This document shows positions 22,721-34,226 of a stretch of DNA of 64,000 bases, piece after piece. Each line of letters opens with the position of its first letter. Positions within the stretch are counted from its first letter, which is position 1. Origin of the DNA: Podospora pseudoanserina. Its lineage: Eukaryota > Ascomycota > Sordariomycetes > Sordariales > Podosporaceae. The DNA lies in contig NW_026946672.1 in NCBI RefSeq assembly GCF_035222485.1, positions 1,302,001 to 1,366,000 on the forward strand, written 5' to 3'. The notes under the pieces are model-generated. The model was given only the letters and a program-made list of their open reading frames with translations, ran no database searches and was not told the DNA's origin. The position numbers were made by a program, and so were the translations under genes.

Positions 22721-23666
22721 ATGAACAACATGGCCGGCTGTTTTACCAGGATAGCTGCCGCTGGATTGCGCAGTCCAGTCAGAGCTGGTCCTGGTATGTG
22801 AGCCTGCTGCCCTACTGCTGCGGTTCGCTGGCCTGTTTATTATTCCAGCGACCTTTCGCTCCACAGTGCCTTCCAAGTGCCTGCAGAGAAGAGCTTTCGG
22901 ATCATCTGGGCCTGGCTATAACAAAGGGTCTGTCTCCGGCAGGATTGTTGAAGGACTCAAGCTCGCAATCAGGTTTACTGCTTTGAGTCTCGTCGGAGCT
23001 ATCACATACGATGTCACCGACGAGGTTCTTCATCGTCACCGTCAACGTCAGCTGGACAACCATACTCCCGGATTTCTGAGTGCATTGGAGAACAAACTAC
23101 TGGGTCGGCCTGTTGAGCATATAGAGGAGGACCCGGATCACACAGAAGCCCTGATCGACAATGCCGGAGGCACGTTGAGTGATGCCCAGGAAGAGCTGGC
23201 ATTCCATGAGACTGACTTGGACGCTCAGTTGCACACCGATGGCACTCAGTTGGACAACGACGGCACTCAGTTGGAAGCCCAGGAGACTGAACTAGCGAGC
23301 GACGCGACTCAGTTTGACGTCCAAGAGTGTATCTGACAGAACCAGACCCAGCTTGAGTCCATCCTCCAGAATGAAGAGAAGGACGGAGAAGCGCGAGCCG
23401 CCATGGAAAGCCGTCTCGACGACTTGGCGTCCAAAATAGAAAAGTTGAAGGCGCGCAACGTGTCAACCCGGAAGGTGTCAGCGAAGAAGGTGTCTCGGTT
23501 GGAAGACATTGTTCTAGAGTTGCAGGCTCGGCTGAAGAAGCTGGAGGCAGTGAATGAGAGGGCTGCTCCCAAGGCTGGCCCAGAGGAGTCAACGCTGCGG
23601 GTTAGCTGGTACACCGTTATCGCGTGTGCCGTCGTCTACGGCTTGGGAAGAAGCCTGGAGGAGTAA
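22721..23666 (+). CDS. Mitochondrial coiled-coil, tail-anchored protein interrupted by an in-frame TGA
   Basis: Exons 22721..22793 and 22867..; the 73-nt intron (gtatgt...cacag) splits a Val codon. To the first stop (TGA 23334-23336) the product is 180 aa; read through, it is 290 codons plus TAA/TAG at 23664-23666. No family recognised. Residues 1-38 are basic and hydroxylated with a presequence-like cleavage region (QRRAFGSS). A membrane segment lies at about 55-72 (LAIRFTALSLVGAITYDV). Then come acidic heptad-like repeats (DGTQL, DNDGTQL, EAQETEL, ASDATQF). After the TGA the same frame goes on with QNQTQLESIL, a Lys/Leu coiled coil with VSRLEDIVLELQARLKKL and a terminal hydrophobic anchor (VSWYTVIACAVVYGLG). 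Codon use is equally gene-like on both sides, and I found no plausible intron that removes the stop. Readthrough (UGA C context), a recent nonsense mutation or a sequencing error are the options. Confidence 0.65.
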
Positions 23667-23975
23667 TGCCCCACTTCCCCGCGCTCGCTTATCTAGACAG
23701 TGTAGTACAGTTATCGCTGCCGCACAGCAGCCATGATAAAGCCAGATCAAACACTGTGCCTGAATCTCCGAGCTCCCTTAAATCCGTCATCAACTCTATA
23801 AACTCCAACTAGCATCTGCAGCATCCATGGAACTGCTCTAGAATCCCAACCCACGCAGAATTACATGCCAATGAGCTACTGACGTGTTAACCCTTCCCGC
23901 TTTTGCCGCAACCAGTCCTGTGATTCTGCCGAACCCTCCCTCCTCTCTCTCGCCGGCGGACCCGGCGACCGGTCC
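23667..23975. other. Intergenic: upstream region of cullin-4
   Basis: 309 bp, ending in a C/T-rich leader just before the cullin-4 ATG. Nothing else recognised. Confidence 0.6.
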
Positions 23976-26791
23976 ATGCCTCCCTCTTATCCTCCAAACT
24001 TCCCAGCGACCTCCGCGGCGCACCAACAACCACCACAACTATCCTCCTCCCGAAGACGACCCCGCGTCGACTCCCACTCGGACCCCGACACCAACGACAA
24101 CACCACCCGCACCGCCGCCAGCAACAACCTAGGCAAACGCCCCCGAGGCGAATACACCTTCTCCCCATCCGCCCAACTCCCCACCCCCCATCAACAAGAC
24201 CCATTCCAGCCCACCATGTCAGCCAAAGCCCAAGGCAAGCGGCCCGAAGTCATAGACCTCACACAAAACTCCAGCCCCGGCCGGCCATCCAACAGCAGTT
24301 ACGGCGGCGGCGGCGGCAGTCGACCAGGTGGCATCACAGGCCTACAACCCCATCTCGGTCCACGAAAATTAGTAATCAAGAACCTGCGCCAGACGACATC
24401 GACGCAAAGGGCCGGCGCGGACGAATACTACACCCGAACTCGAGCTGATTTGGATAATGCCCTGGACGCTATCTTTGCCGGCCGCCCTACAGGCGAGCCT
24501 ATGGAGCTGCTGTACAGAGGGGTGGAGGATCTATGTCGGAAGGGCGAGGCGGAGAGCCTGTACAACCGACTGAAGGATCGATGTGACCGATGGCTTACCT
24601 CGGATGATGGCATTGGGCAGTTGAGGAAGGAGGTCACTGCCAATACCACGCATTTTAATGTAATTGAAGTTACGGCGGCGGTGATGGGGGTGTATCGGAG
24701 GTGGAATGCCAGGATGTTGATTGTGAGGAAGGTGTACTCGTACCTGGACAGGAGTTACCTGCTATTGCAGTCTACGATTGGGAAGGAGGACAAGGGGAGG
24801 CAGGGGGTGAATGATATGGCGATTAGTTTGTTCAGGAAAGCCGTGTTTGGGCCGAGGAGTGCGACAAAGGCATTGCCGCTTGGGGTGATGGTTCTCAGGG
24901 GAATGATTACGCTCATAATGCAGGAGAGGGAGGACCAGGAGAGGGAGCAGATCCCGGGCGGGTTGGATAGGGTGCAACTGCTGAAGGACTCGGTCACGAT
25001 GCTGAAGGTGTTTGGGGTCTATGGCAAGTTCTTCGAGCCCTGGTTTTTGGAGCATTCATACGAGTTTTACAAAGAATTCGCCGAGCAGAAGAGTGAAAGC
25101 TGTGGGTTGAGGGATTACATCAAGCACATCGATGCGCTGCTCAAGAGGGAGGAGCACATGTGCGATTTTTACGGGTTTGACAGCACGACGAAACGACAGC
25201 TGCTGCAGGACGCGCATGGGGTTCTCATCACGAAGTATTCGGAGAAGCTGCTTGACACTGGGAGCGTGGCTAAGCTCCTCGAGGCTGAGGACGTGCCTTC
25301 TATGAAGGCGCTCTATCAGCTGCTCAAGCTGTCCGGCTTGCAGAATAAGCTCAAAGAGCCGTGGGACAGCTACATCAGAAAGACTGGCTCAGCGATTGTC
25401 AGTGACACGGCGAGGGGCGACGAGATGGTCATTCGCCTCTTGGAACTGCGGCGGTCGCTGTACGTCATGATCCGGGATGCTTTCGACCAGGACGAAGTTT
25501 ACAGTTACGGCCTCCGAGAATCCTTTGGCGGCTTCATGAACGACTCCAAGAGTACTTCGGCTTGGGGGACAGGTACTTCCAAGGTTGGCGAGATGATCGC
25601 CAAGTACATCGACATGTTGCTGCGTGGTGGCCTCAAGACTCTTCCCAAATCCTTGCTGTCAGACAACAAGGACAAGGCCATCGCTGAAAGAAGCGGCCTC
25701 GCCGCCGCAGGCGACGAAGACTCTGAACTGGACACACAGTTGGGTCATGCTCTCGAGCTGTTCAAGTTCATCGACGGCAAAGACACGTTTGAAGCCTTCT
25801 ACAAGAAAGACCTGGGCCGCCGGTTACTCCTGGGTCGCAGCGCCAGCCAAGATGCGGAACGGAGCATGATCACCAAACTTAAAGGCGAGTGCGGTGCTAA
25901 CTTTACGCACAACCTCGAGCAAATGTTCAAGGACCAGGAGCTTTCCAGGGACGAGATGACGTCCTACAAGACCTGGCTGGCGGGCACAGGCAAAGCCACA
26001 AAGGGTGGTGTTGACCTCACTGTCAAGGTCTTGTCTCACTCTGCCTGGCCGACGTACAACGACGTCAAAGTCACGCTGCCGAAGGAGGTGTTGGAGCAAA
26101 CCACCAGTTTTGAAACGTACTACCAAGCAAAGCACACTGGGCGTAAACTCACCTGGAAGCACAACATGTCCCACTGCATCATCAAAGCCCGCTTCGATCG
26201 TGGGCCAAAGGAGCTTTCGCTTTCTGCCCAGCAAGGTTCGGTCCTGATGCTCTTCAACGACGTCCCCGACGACACCCCCTTGTCATACAGCCAAATCTCC
26301 CAATCGACCTCTCTGACGGGCGCTGAACTCGACCGAACCCTCCAGTCCCTCGCCTGTGGCAAGTCGAGGGTCTTGTCCAAGGCTCCCAAGGGGAGGGATG
26401 TTTCCCCTACTGATACCTTCACCGTCAACAGGGCGTTTGCCGATCCCAAGTTCAGGGTCAAGATCAATCAGATTCAGCTCAAGGAGACAAGGGAGGAGAA
26501 TAAGGAGACGCATGAGAAGGTGGCGAGGGACAGGCAGCTGGAGACGCAGGCGGCGATTGTGAGGATCATGAAGAGCAGGAAGACGATGGGGCATGCGCAG
26601 CTTGTGGCAGAGGTTATCAACCAGACCAAGGCCAGGGGGGCGGTGGATCCGGGGGAGATTAAGGCGAATATTGAGAAGTAAGTTTTTTCCTGGAGGAAGA
26701 TCATGAGGGGAAAGGTTGCTAACGTGGGGATAGGTTGATTGATAAGGATTATATTGAGAGGGAGGAGGGGAATTATGTGTATTTGGCGTAA
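23976..26791 (+). CDS. CUL4: Cullin-4, scaffold of CRL4 ubiquitin ligases
   Basis: Two exons, 23976..26677 and 26734..26791, 919 aa; the last 58-nt exon holds the C-terminal YVYLA that marks cullins. The N-terminal 130 residues are low-complexity, followed by GPRKLVIKNLR, the conserved entry of the cullin repeats. The three N-terminal helical repeats would bind a DDB1-type adaptor. The cullin homology domain includes YSYGLRESFGGFMN-like text, FKFIDGKDTFEAFYKKDLGRRLLLGRSAS, MFKDQEL and the winged-helix region; the neddylation site is the Lys in IVRIMKSRK (about residue 866). The LELxKFIxGKDxFEAFYKKDLxRRLL pattern with the long N-terminus favours CUL4 over CUL3 or CUL1. A branch point (GCTAAC) precedes the acceptor. 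Regulation by neddylation is expected; CSN5, which removes NEDD8, is coded 16 kb away. Confidence 0.92.
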
Positions 26792-29700
26792 GCGGAGGGG
26801 TTGCTGTCGAGGTGGAAAATGGGTTTTATGAAAGTCTGTTTGTTTGTGTTTGTATTCAAGGGTATGGAATGGAAGCACAGCGAGGGAAATGAAATGGGAT
26901 AATATGTTGAAAGCGCAAGAGAGAACTGTTCCTACGACTGGGGGTACGACAAAAGCGGGATTCGAGTACGATGATATGACGCTGTGGACTGTTGATGTTG
27001 AAGGGTAGCTTAGACATTGAGCGCAGAGCAGAGGGATGAAATAACTCAGTGTTGCGTGTGTGTAGTATGAATGTGGGAATTCCAGGCCGGTTGTGTGTTC
27101 GGGGGGAGGGGGTTGAGTAACGATGGTGATGATAACAACACCCTTCTGTGCCTCCTTGCCAGCGAAGTAGCTAATAAATTGAATACTCGCCGGCCAGTTC
27201 ACCAGCATTTCATGCCACCCTGACGGATCGATTTAGGGTTCCGACCTATGTGACACCTACTTTACCTACTCTGCCTCCGCCTTGTTCGAGAGGCTTGGAA
27301 AGAAAACACGGAGGTTCGAACGGGTGGGATGGGGGAGGATGGTGTGGAGGTGCGGTGACGATGCTGTGCCCGGTGTGGAAGTGTGGCACATACATGTTGG
27401 TGTCGGGAAAAGTGGGTCTAGACTTACGAAGCACGCATGGAAGCACTGATTACAGCTTCTTCTTCCAGATACAAAATACACAGTACCCTACGCAGGGCTG
27501 GACCTTGAAGCCAACAAGATAAAAGACGGAAATTTCCCACCATGAAGCTTTTCACAAGGTCCACGTTGGTCTGAGGCATGGGTGAGTAGTTCGGGGTACG
27601 CCGGACCTTTGCTCCACAGTCTTGATGGTGGTGAGGGTGCTGCCGTACGGCGCAGAACGGAGACCTGACGCAGGCAAGATGTCGGTTGATGACTGTGTCC
27701 GCAGCATATAGGTAAAGGAGGGGATAACACGCTGACTTAAGGGTCGTCAAATCAAGAGGTGTGAGTTCTCTTTTTGGTGGGAATTTCATGATTGTTATTG
27801 ACATTGTTTTTTCTGTGTCTGATAGATCACTGGCTGATGGCAAATACTTACCAGAAATTGACGCTCAAAGGAGCTGTCAACGGAGTATTTTTGTTGGTGA
27901 TTTGGCCTGTTCGTTTAATCCAGCGGTTAAGCGTCTGGCTATTGTGTGGAGATGAGGGTTGATGCCGGCCCAATCGGTGTAAGTGGCTGGGAGGGAGATG
28001 CCTGTTGGAAGCGCTGAAGGGATCTTGTTCCTATATTGGATGAACAGCACGGGCATTCTTGAAGAGAAAAATGACAGCTCACAGGACCTCTCAGGGCGTT
28101 CGGCCGGCCGAGAGGACGGGCTGAGAGGTTGTGGTTCGTGATGGTGTGGTTCCCCTCATGTTGTCATCCCAGTGGCTTGCATCGTGGACCACCGTTCCTG
28201 CACTCCGGGTGCCACAGAGACATTTCAAACCGCGCGGGGGATGCGGTGCCACGAGGGCAACATACGAGTGGCATATCTGACTGTCGACCCCGTGAAGAAG
28301 TTTTCTTTTCATGTTGTGACTCGGGGTATGCATCGTGAGAAGAAGTCATGGTGAAGAGGTTCAGTTAGGAGATACTGAAGGTAAAGGTCTCGACCACCGG
28401 CCAAGTGGACCTCATTTACACCCCCGTCGATGGTATGGCGGGGAGTTCCGATAACGCGAGCCCAAGCTCTGCGAGTCCACAGCTCCCGCCGCCGCCGATC
28501 CGGCTGCTTCCTTGGCCGGCCACACGTGGAGAGGCTGGTGAAGAAGGGACCCCCTGGCAAAGAAGGATTTGACGCGCCTTACACACAAGACCTCAACATG
28601 ATGACGGTGGAAATCACCGACCGATGCTCATTCATTCTCCCGCTGTTCGAAGGATTTATCAAGCGCCTCCCTCACGCATTCACCGTTCCCGGTCAAAACA
28701 CCGTTCAGTAAACCCAACGTCGCCATCGTCCTGTCGTGTGCCCTGAGGGGTGGAAAAGAGAAGCCATTCCATATCGAGACAGGACCCAATGGCCAGGTAC
28801 CATTTATAAATTTCGCTTATGCGGAGATTTAACTGCTTCCCAAAAACACCACGACCGTGTTGTTTCTCCCCTGCCAGTGTCTTTGGTTCATCATCCAGAT
28901 TTCGATAGAAGTCGAGCCATCGAATGGTTCATATCCAGCCGCTCTAGTCCAATCTGTACCTGCGTCGCCCATTCGGCTCGGAGCCAGGAACCGCGTCCGG
29001 GACCGCCACCCGCCATCAATATTCATCTCTTGTTTTTATTCATCTATCCCAAATGACTCCTTCCCTGGTCAAATGCCCGGCAAACGTCTGTGTGTTGGTA
29101 GGCGCGTCTCCACCTTTGGACCTGAAGTCGAAACAACCAGAAGAGAAAAAAGTCTGGAAAGATGGTTCCCTATCGTGAGAGATCAGGAAGATGCAGAGAA
29201 TCAATATTCTCTGCAACCCTTGTTGGGGGCGTGAGCAGCTCCAATAAAATAGGAAAAGGCTGCTCAATAAACACCACCTGGACCGGGCTCAGCCCCATGC
29301 ACGCTGCACCCAACGGTGCATCTTGACCCATCTTGCGCGATGCGGATGCCCTTCCTGGAGGAGCCCATGCCTGCGTCCACGTCCCGATCTGGGAGGGGGG
29401 GGTGGAGGGGCTTCCAGGGTCCCCTGGACCTCCCAAGACTGCTGGACTGGTCTCGCCCGCTGTGCCGCTGCTTGTTTCTATTTTACTCTTGGGCTCTGCC
29501 GTTGCTGCTTGCTCTCTCTCTGTTTGGGTGGTGCTTGTTTCCAACACACACCTCTCCGTTGTCGCTCATTCACCCTCACGGCCAAGGAGATATTCACTTA
29601 TCTTCACGAGTATCCGTCAGTCAGCTGGAGCCTTCTCCTTCCAAACTCGGCGACGGCATTATCGCTCAAATTATACCGCTCTCGCAAGCCGTCTCATTGG

Positions 29701-30068
29701 TGTCCAGCTCGTCCCACGCGGCAGTCGTATATTTACCCGGCCTCCCCATATTGACCTACCAGCAAATCCAGCTGGTCCAGGTCCTCAACCAAGGCCAAGT
29801 CCTGCAGGGTGGACTGGGGAAAAGAGAACAGGTCGATATAATACAACACAACACCTTTGCCCAGGCCAATTCTTAGTGTCAACTACCTTACTCTTCACGT
29901 CCAACGCCGATCTGTTTTGTCTGACCCAGTCCGATCGTCCACTCAGTCACTCGTTAGGGGAAAAAAAAATAACAGCTTCAAAAACCTGGGGTCGTGGTAC
30001 AAGGTGATGTCGCACAGGTGAAATCGGAGCCATTTCCCGCAGCCGCGACACAATACATACATAAAAAA
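26792..30068. other. 3.3-kb stretch without a supported gene
   Basis: Open frames here (for example 29333-30007 on +) are short or compositionally odd and show no domain or reliable splice signals. The last 500 bp is pyrimidine-rich, as in a fungal leader, and probably belongs to the DUF7729 gene. No tRNA, repeat or mobile element recognised; an untranslated or long non-coding transcript is possible. Confidence 0.5.
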
Positions 30069-31232
30069 ATGGCCGGACAGATAGCAACCAGCTCCTCGGG
30101 TTGGGCCCGCCGATCACAACCTTCATGGACCAACATCCTGACCCTCTTCGCTTGCTTGGCCTGTCACGCCTTCGCCTCCACACCAGATGCCCCTGAGCCT
30201 GTCGAGACATTGATAATCGACACCAGAAGTCCATACAAGACTGACAATGGGTGGGTGATGCTTTCACCAAGAGACGCGGAAGACTGGAAGCAGTGGAAGA
30301 AGCGTCAGAACAACAAAGACGACGACGAGGACGAGACATCAAGCTCATCAGCCAAGCCATCAGTAACAACAACATTCGCCATCGTTGCTGGAAAGCCCAC
30401 ACAAAGCAGCACTACATCTTCCGAGACCGCCCCAAGCGCCCTGCCAACACATCTCGACAGCTTGGCCTCTGGGTTCAAGGAAGGATCCAACGGTGATCCC
30501 AACGCATGCCCCAAATTCATCAACTGGTTCCTCAACACCCCCGAGTTCAAGGAGTGCTACCCTCTCTCCATGCTCCTCGATGTAAGCTTTTCATCTCCAT
30601 CCCTCTTCCCCTCCCATATATACTAACCCACCCAGCACTCCAAATCCTTCTTCGACGCCCAGCGCTCCCCGGTAACCATCACTCGCACCCTCGACGCCAC
30701 CTGCGCAGCCAACGCCACCCGCTGCTCCCAGTACTTTGCCCAGCTAGCCCAAAACTTCACCTCGACGGAAAACTGTGGCAATGACTACACCTGGGGCACA
30801 CCCGCCATCGTCAACACGTACAAGGCCATGGTTGCCTACGCGCCCATTTATAGTGTCGGCTGTTTACGGGATGAGAAGACGTCGGCGTACTGCTTTGCCA
30901 ATGCTGTGGGCAACACCACCAGCAGGGGGAACACTTATTTGTACACCCTCCTCCCGTTCAACAAGAGCTTGCCTGGGAGTAGCGTGACGACGTGTGACGA
31001 ATGTACGAGGCAGACGATGAATATCTACCAGGCGTCGACGGCGGATAGGAGGCAGCAGATCAGCCTGACGTATGAGGGGGCCGCGAAGCAGGTTAATCTT
31101 GTTTGCGGGCCGGGGTTTGTGCAGGAGACGCTGGCGCCCGAGGCGGTGAGGAGTTGGGCGGGGAGGAAGGGGAGGGTGGTGGAGTGGACGGGGTTTGGGG
31201 TTGTGATGGGGGTGTTGGTGTGGTTGATTTGA
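30069..31232 (+). CDS. DUF7729-type secreted, probably GPI-anchored surface protein
   Basis: Two exons, 30069..30581 and 30636..31232, 369 aa; the 54-nt intron is phase 0 with gtaagc donor and TACTAACCC branch region. An N-terminal signal peptide is likely (hydrophobic ILTLFACLACHAFA, ending about residue 37). A Ser/Thr/Asp-rich stretch follows (about 78-125), then a Cys-rich domain containing CPKFINWFLNTPEFKECYP, TRTLDATCAANATRCSQYF, ENCGNDYTWGTP, VGCLRDE...YCFANAV and CDECTRQTMNIYQ. This set of cysteines is that of the fungal DUF7729 family, whose function is unknown. Several NxS/T sites occur. The C-terminus ends in a hydrophobic tail (GFGVVMGVLVWLI) after small polar residues, as in GPI-anchor signals. 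Convergent with the zincin gene. Confidence 0.78.
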
Positions 31233-32286
31233 GGGGTTTTTTTTTGGTCTGTGAGGCGCGTGGTTTGGTTCTTGTTCGATACCCCCCCTTTTTTGGTTTT
31301 GTTTCTTTTTGGAGAGAGCGATTTCTACGACATATTTATTGGACCTTTTGTCGACATACATGCACACAAGAAGACAGGTTCACACACGTTATTTTACGGA
31401 CCATCTTTTGGAAATGATGGGGAACTGCATAATTTTTATTTATATCTCCCTTTTGGAATGGAAGATGAAAATTTGGTGGGATGGACACAGAAGATTGATT
31501 GAGGATGAGGATAATGGTTCTGGAATTTTGCGCGGCGTTCTTTTGGGAAGATTACTATGATTCGGGGAAAGGAAAGATTCATGACGGGTTGGTTGATATG
31601 ATATTATTCGAGCGTGGAGTTCGTGTACATACATACCTTTATGATGTTTGTTTCTGGCTCGTATCGACCTTACTTTACTGGCCTACAACCGCTCAACAAG
31701 ACCTTGTGTTAGAGAAATGTAATGTTGATGTTTATTGAAGATGTTAACCTCTATTTGTCTACCTATCTTGCTCGTTGTGCCATGGCCTATCCATCAGGTA
31801 CCTCACTGCCATTGCCCTCCGGCTGGTTGTCCACACACTGCTTCTGCCTCCACCATGCTGTCTGATATGATGCCGGCTTAACTGACAGCACCACACGCAC
31901 AGCATCACACGCACAACATCACACTCAACACCGGACACACCGGCACCATGACGTGATGCAAGAGTATACTTGAACTGAAAAGATCGATGGAATGTGTGAA
32001 TAAAAGAAAGCTATTGAAAGGAGCGTATATGACCATATATATACCCGAAAGAACACATATAACCAAGCTGCCAAGCTCTCTACATCCCTACCTTCTTCAC
32101 ACCGTAGGTACCACACGTGTACCTTTGCAATATACCCAGTTATCCTGCTCCTCTGACCTTTTTCAGTAGTTGCTACACAGTGAGAAAACTGCCAACCCCC
32201 CTTATCACCGTAAAAAAAACAAACCGACAATCAGTGACATTTATACCTAGGTAGTTTTTGTCACAGAATATCTCCACCCGCACCAT
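31233..32286. other. Intergenic 3' flanks of DUF7729 gene and zincin gene
   Basis: 1.05 kb, AT-richer than the genes beside it. Small frames only; no gene or RNA recognised. Holds TATATA-type runs near 32030-32045. Confidence 0.55.
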
Positions 32287-33822
32287 TTAATGGCCAGCAT
32301 AATGCAAAACATTGCCATATACCATGGGCATCACTGGCATCACTGGCATCACTGGCATCACTGGCACCATTGGCACCATTGGCACCATTGGCACAGTGGC
32401 CATGCCGTCTCCATAGAACCCATTGCAAGAACAACAACAGCAGCAGCTTTGAACATGCATGCGATTCACTACAGGTGCAGGTTGCCACGCGGCTTGACCC
32501 GAAGTCACCTGTATGCTGCAGTTGCCATTGACAACTTGAACCGATGCACCTGGCCCTTGACAATTGACAACAATCGAGGCGTTTTGTCCTTGGCCGCCAT
32601 TTTTGACAACAACTGAGGCGCTTGGTCCCTGGCCGTGGTAGCTAACGCTGTGTGTGTAAGGTGTGAGAGGCTGCGTAACTGTGCTGACTGTTCCTACGGT
32701 CCCTGAAACCTGGCGGTTGCCGGTGACGTTTGTCTGGGGTTTGGTTTCTGGGACGGTGACCAGACTTGTGCCGGGTGTCGGTTTCTGGACTGGTTTGCCC
32801 GTTGTGATCACTGCTGGCTTGGCGGGTGTCGGTGCTACCACTGGTTTCCTCGTGGCGGTGACGACCGGGTTTGGTATTGGCTTCGGGGCTACCTCTGGTT
32901 TCCTCGCCGGGGCAACGACCGGTGTTCGTGTTGGCTTTGGTGTTGGCTTCGAGGTTATTGGGAGAGGATAGAGGGCCATCAAGAATTTCTTGTCTCCATC
33001 CGACAGGACACTGTTTAGCGGTACGGGCTGGATTTTGTTATGCGTATCTCCAATCTCTATCCGGTAATGCATGATGGAGTGTTTGTCGTACGGTGCGAGC
33101 TTTATTCGTGGGGACTGATGTTTCTTGTAATTATGCTGCACCTTTTCCGCAGTCCATCCTGTCTTTGCCTGTAGGACCCTCCAGTTCCAGTCGGCACGAC
33201 AGTCTGGATGTCCGTGTTCGTGCTCCATGCCCAACGCATGACCAAACTCATGCAATATTGTGCGCTGGAGCCACTGCCTTCTTTTTTCCGCCGATTTTAT
33301 TGTCGTCGACCGATTAATCCATAAGGTGGGCTTATTGGGGTAACGCTCTGCATCGCGGGCAAGGTAGCTACAAGACTCCTTGTCGTTGAACTGGACGCGG
33401 ATGTCCGAGTCGCCAGAAGTTCCGTCTGTAAAGAAGAAGAACTTGATCCGCAGAGGAAGTGAGTTGTAATGCTTATTGACAAGCTGTTTCACATAGTCCT
33501 TTTCTTGTGTCGTACCGTTAAGGAAGCGCACTTTCAGCTGGCGCTTATCGGAGGGCCACAAGAGGTCGTTTCTAGCTGCTCCGCATACCGGCGCTGGGGA
33601 TATGCGCCGTGAGAATGTGATCTCATCATCCTCATCTTCCTCATCGTCATCATCACTATCTTCAGAGTCGTCATCATCGTACTCGTCAGAGTCATAGTCG
33701 TCTTCTGAAAACTCAGAGTCGTTGGTGGAGCTAATAAGGGCGGCGGCTATCCTCAACTTGGTACGGGCAACATAGGACTTCAAGCGACGTTTAGAGCGGT
33801 CCCATAGCCCGGGTTTGGTCAT
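32287..33822 (-). CDS. Astacin-like zinc metallopeptidase (zincin) with repeat-rich tail
   Basis: Single exon, 511 aa from ATG 33822; the frame upstream has no ATG. The catalytic motif HEFGHALGMEH (residues 191-201: His191, Glu192, His195, His201) and the Met-turn SIMHY (Met251) are those of astacin/matrixin-type zincins, and the HEH after the third ligand fits astacins. Other features: basic N-terminus without a signal peptide, an extreme Asp/Glu run (about 35-67), a Pro/Lys-rich linker (KPTPKPTRTPVVAP and similar), two degenerate QGPxASVxVxN repeats, a cysteine cluster CCCCCSC, and a terminal tandem of VMP/MVP tripeptides. Substrate is unknown. It is convergent with the DUF7729 gene and lies next to the 5S cluster. 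Lack of a signal peptide leaves the site of action open. Confidence 0.78.
   Translation of the reverse strand: MTKPGLWDRSKRRLKSYVARTKLRIAAALISSTNDSEFSEDDYDSDEYDDDDSEDSDDDDEEDEDDEITFSRRISPAPVCGAARNDLLWPSDKRQLKVRFLNGTTQEKDYVKQLVNKHYNSLPLRIKFFFFTDGTSGDSDIRVQFNDKESCSYLARDAERYPNKPTLWINRSTTIKSAEKRRQWLQRTILHEFGHALGMEHEHGHPDCRADWNWRVLQAKTGWTAEKVQHNYKKHQSPRIKLAPYDKHSIMHYRIEIGDTHNKIQPVPLNSVLSDGDKKFLMALYPLPITSKPTPKPTRTPVVAPARKPEVAPKPIPNPVVTATRKPVVAPTPAKPAVITTGKPVQKPTPGTSLVTVPETKPQTNVTGNRQVSGTVGTVSTVTQPLTPYTHSVSYHGQGPSASVVVKNGGQGQNASIVVNCQGPGASVQVVNGNCSIQVTSGQAAWQPAPVVNRMHVQSCCCCCSCNGFYGDGMATVPMVPMVPMVPVMPVMPVMPVMPMVYGNVLHYAGH
32328..32390 (-). repeat. 9-bp minisatellite coding VMP/MVP units
   Basis: Seven tandem 9-bp units: on the + strand four copies of GGCATCACT followed by three of GGCACCATT. 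In the zincin frame they code the terminal MVP/VMP repeats; the two unit types are homogenised in blocks, as expected from slippage. Confidence 0.9.
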
Positions 33823-34139
33823 GTGTATCGTATCAGCCAATAATTCTGGCTCTGCTTCGCTCTAAGAATAAGGTAATAAGATGGTCGTAGAGGATCCGGG
33901 ATGCAACCGCCGTCGAGAGACGTGAGGGGGTTGCTCAAAGGTCGGACCAGCTGAGAACGAGAACGCAGCTGCTGTTGACTGCCTAAACACATGGAAAGCA
34001 GGTCTCAGCCTCGCCACCATGTCGTACAAGACATGCGTGCGAGCCTTCGAATTCATGGCGGCCGTTCATTCGCTGAACCTCCTGATTTACTCTCTGCGAC
34101 GGCATTGCAATGACTTCGGGGCTATCAAGGGGTAAGGGC
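33823..34139. other. Intergenic: zincin upstream region
   Basis: About 0.3 kb. No gene, RNA or repeat recognised. Confidence 0.55.
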
Positions 34140-34226
34140 TGTTATTGCATTTCAACTTTCCCTTCACCGTTTGATTAGGACAGAGTGGATGGGATATCAT
34201 ACTTTTGGTTGGGTATTGTCGTATAT
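34140..34226 (-). pseudogene. Decayed 5S rRNA copy (5' part only)
   Basis: About 60 nt match the 5' half of the 5S gene at 34432-34551, including the CAACCA strand of helix II, with the same 5' flank. The 3' half is lost. Differences from that copy in the body and flank are nearly all C-to-T or G-to-A, as after RIP or methyl-cytosine loss. Not expected to give functional RNA. Confidence 0.7.

Noticed and set aside
23327-23367. 41-nt intron that would remove the in-frame TGA
   Set aside because: Too short, no branch point, and the join itself makes a TAA stop.
29333-30007. 224-codon + frame upstream of the DUF7729 gene
   Set aside because: Mixed composition, overlaps other frames, ends in the leader of a clear gene; no domain.
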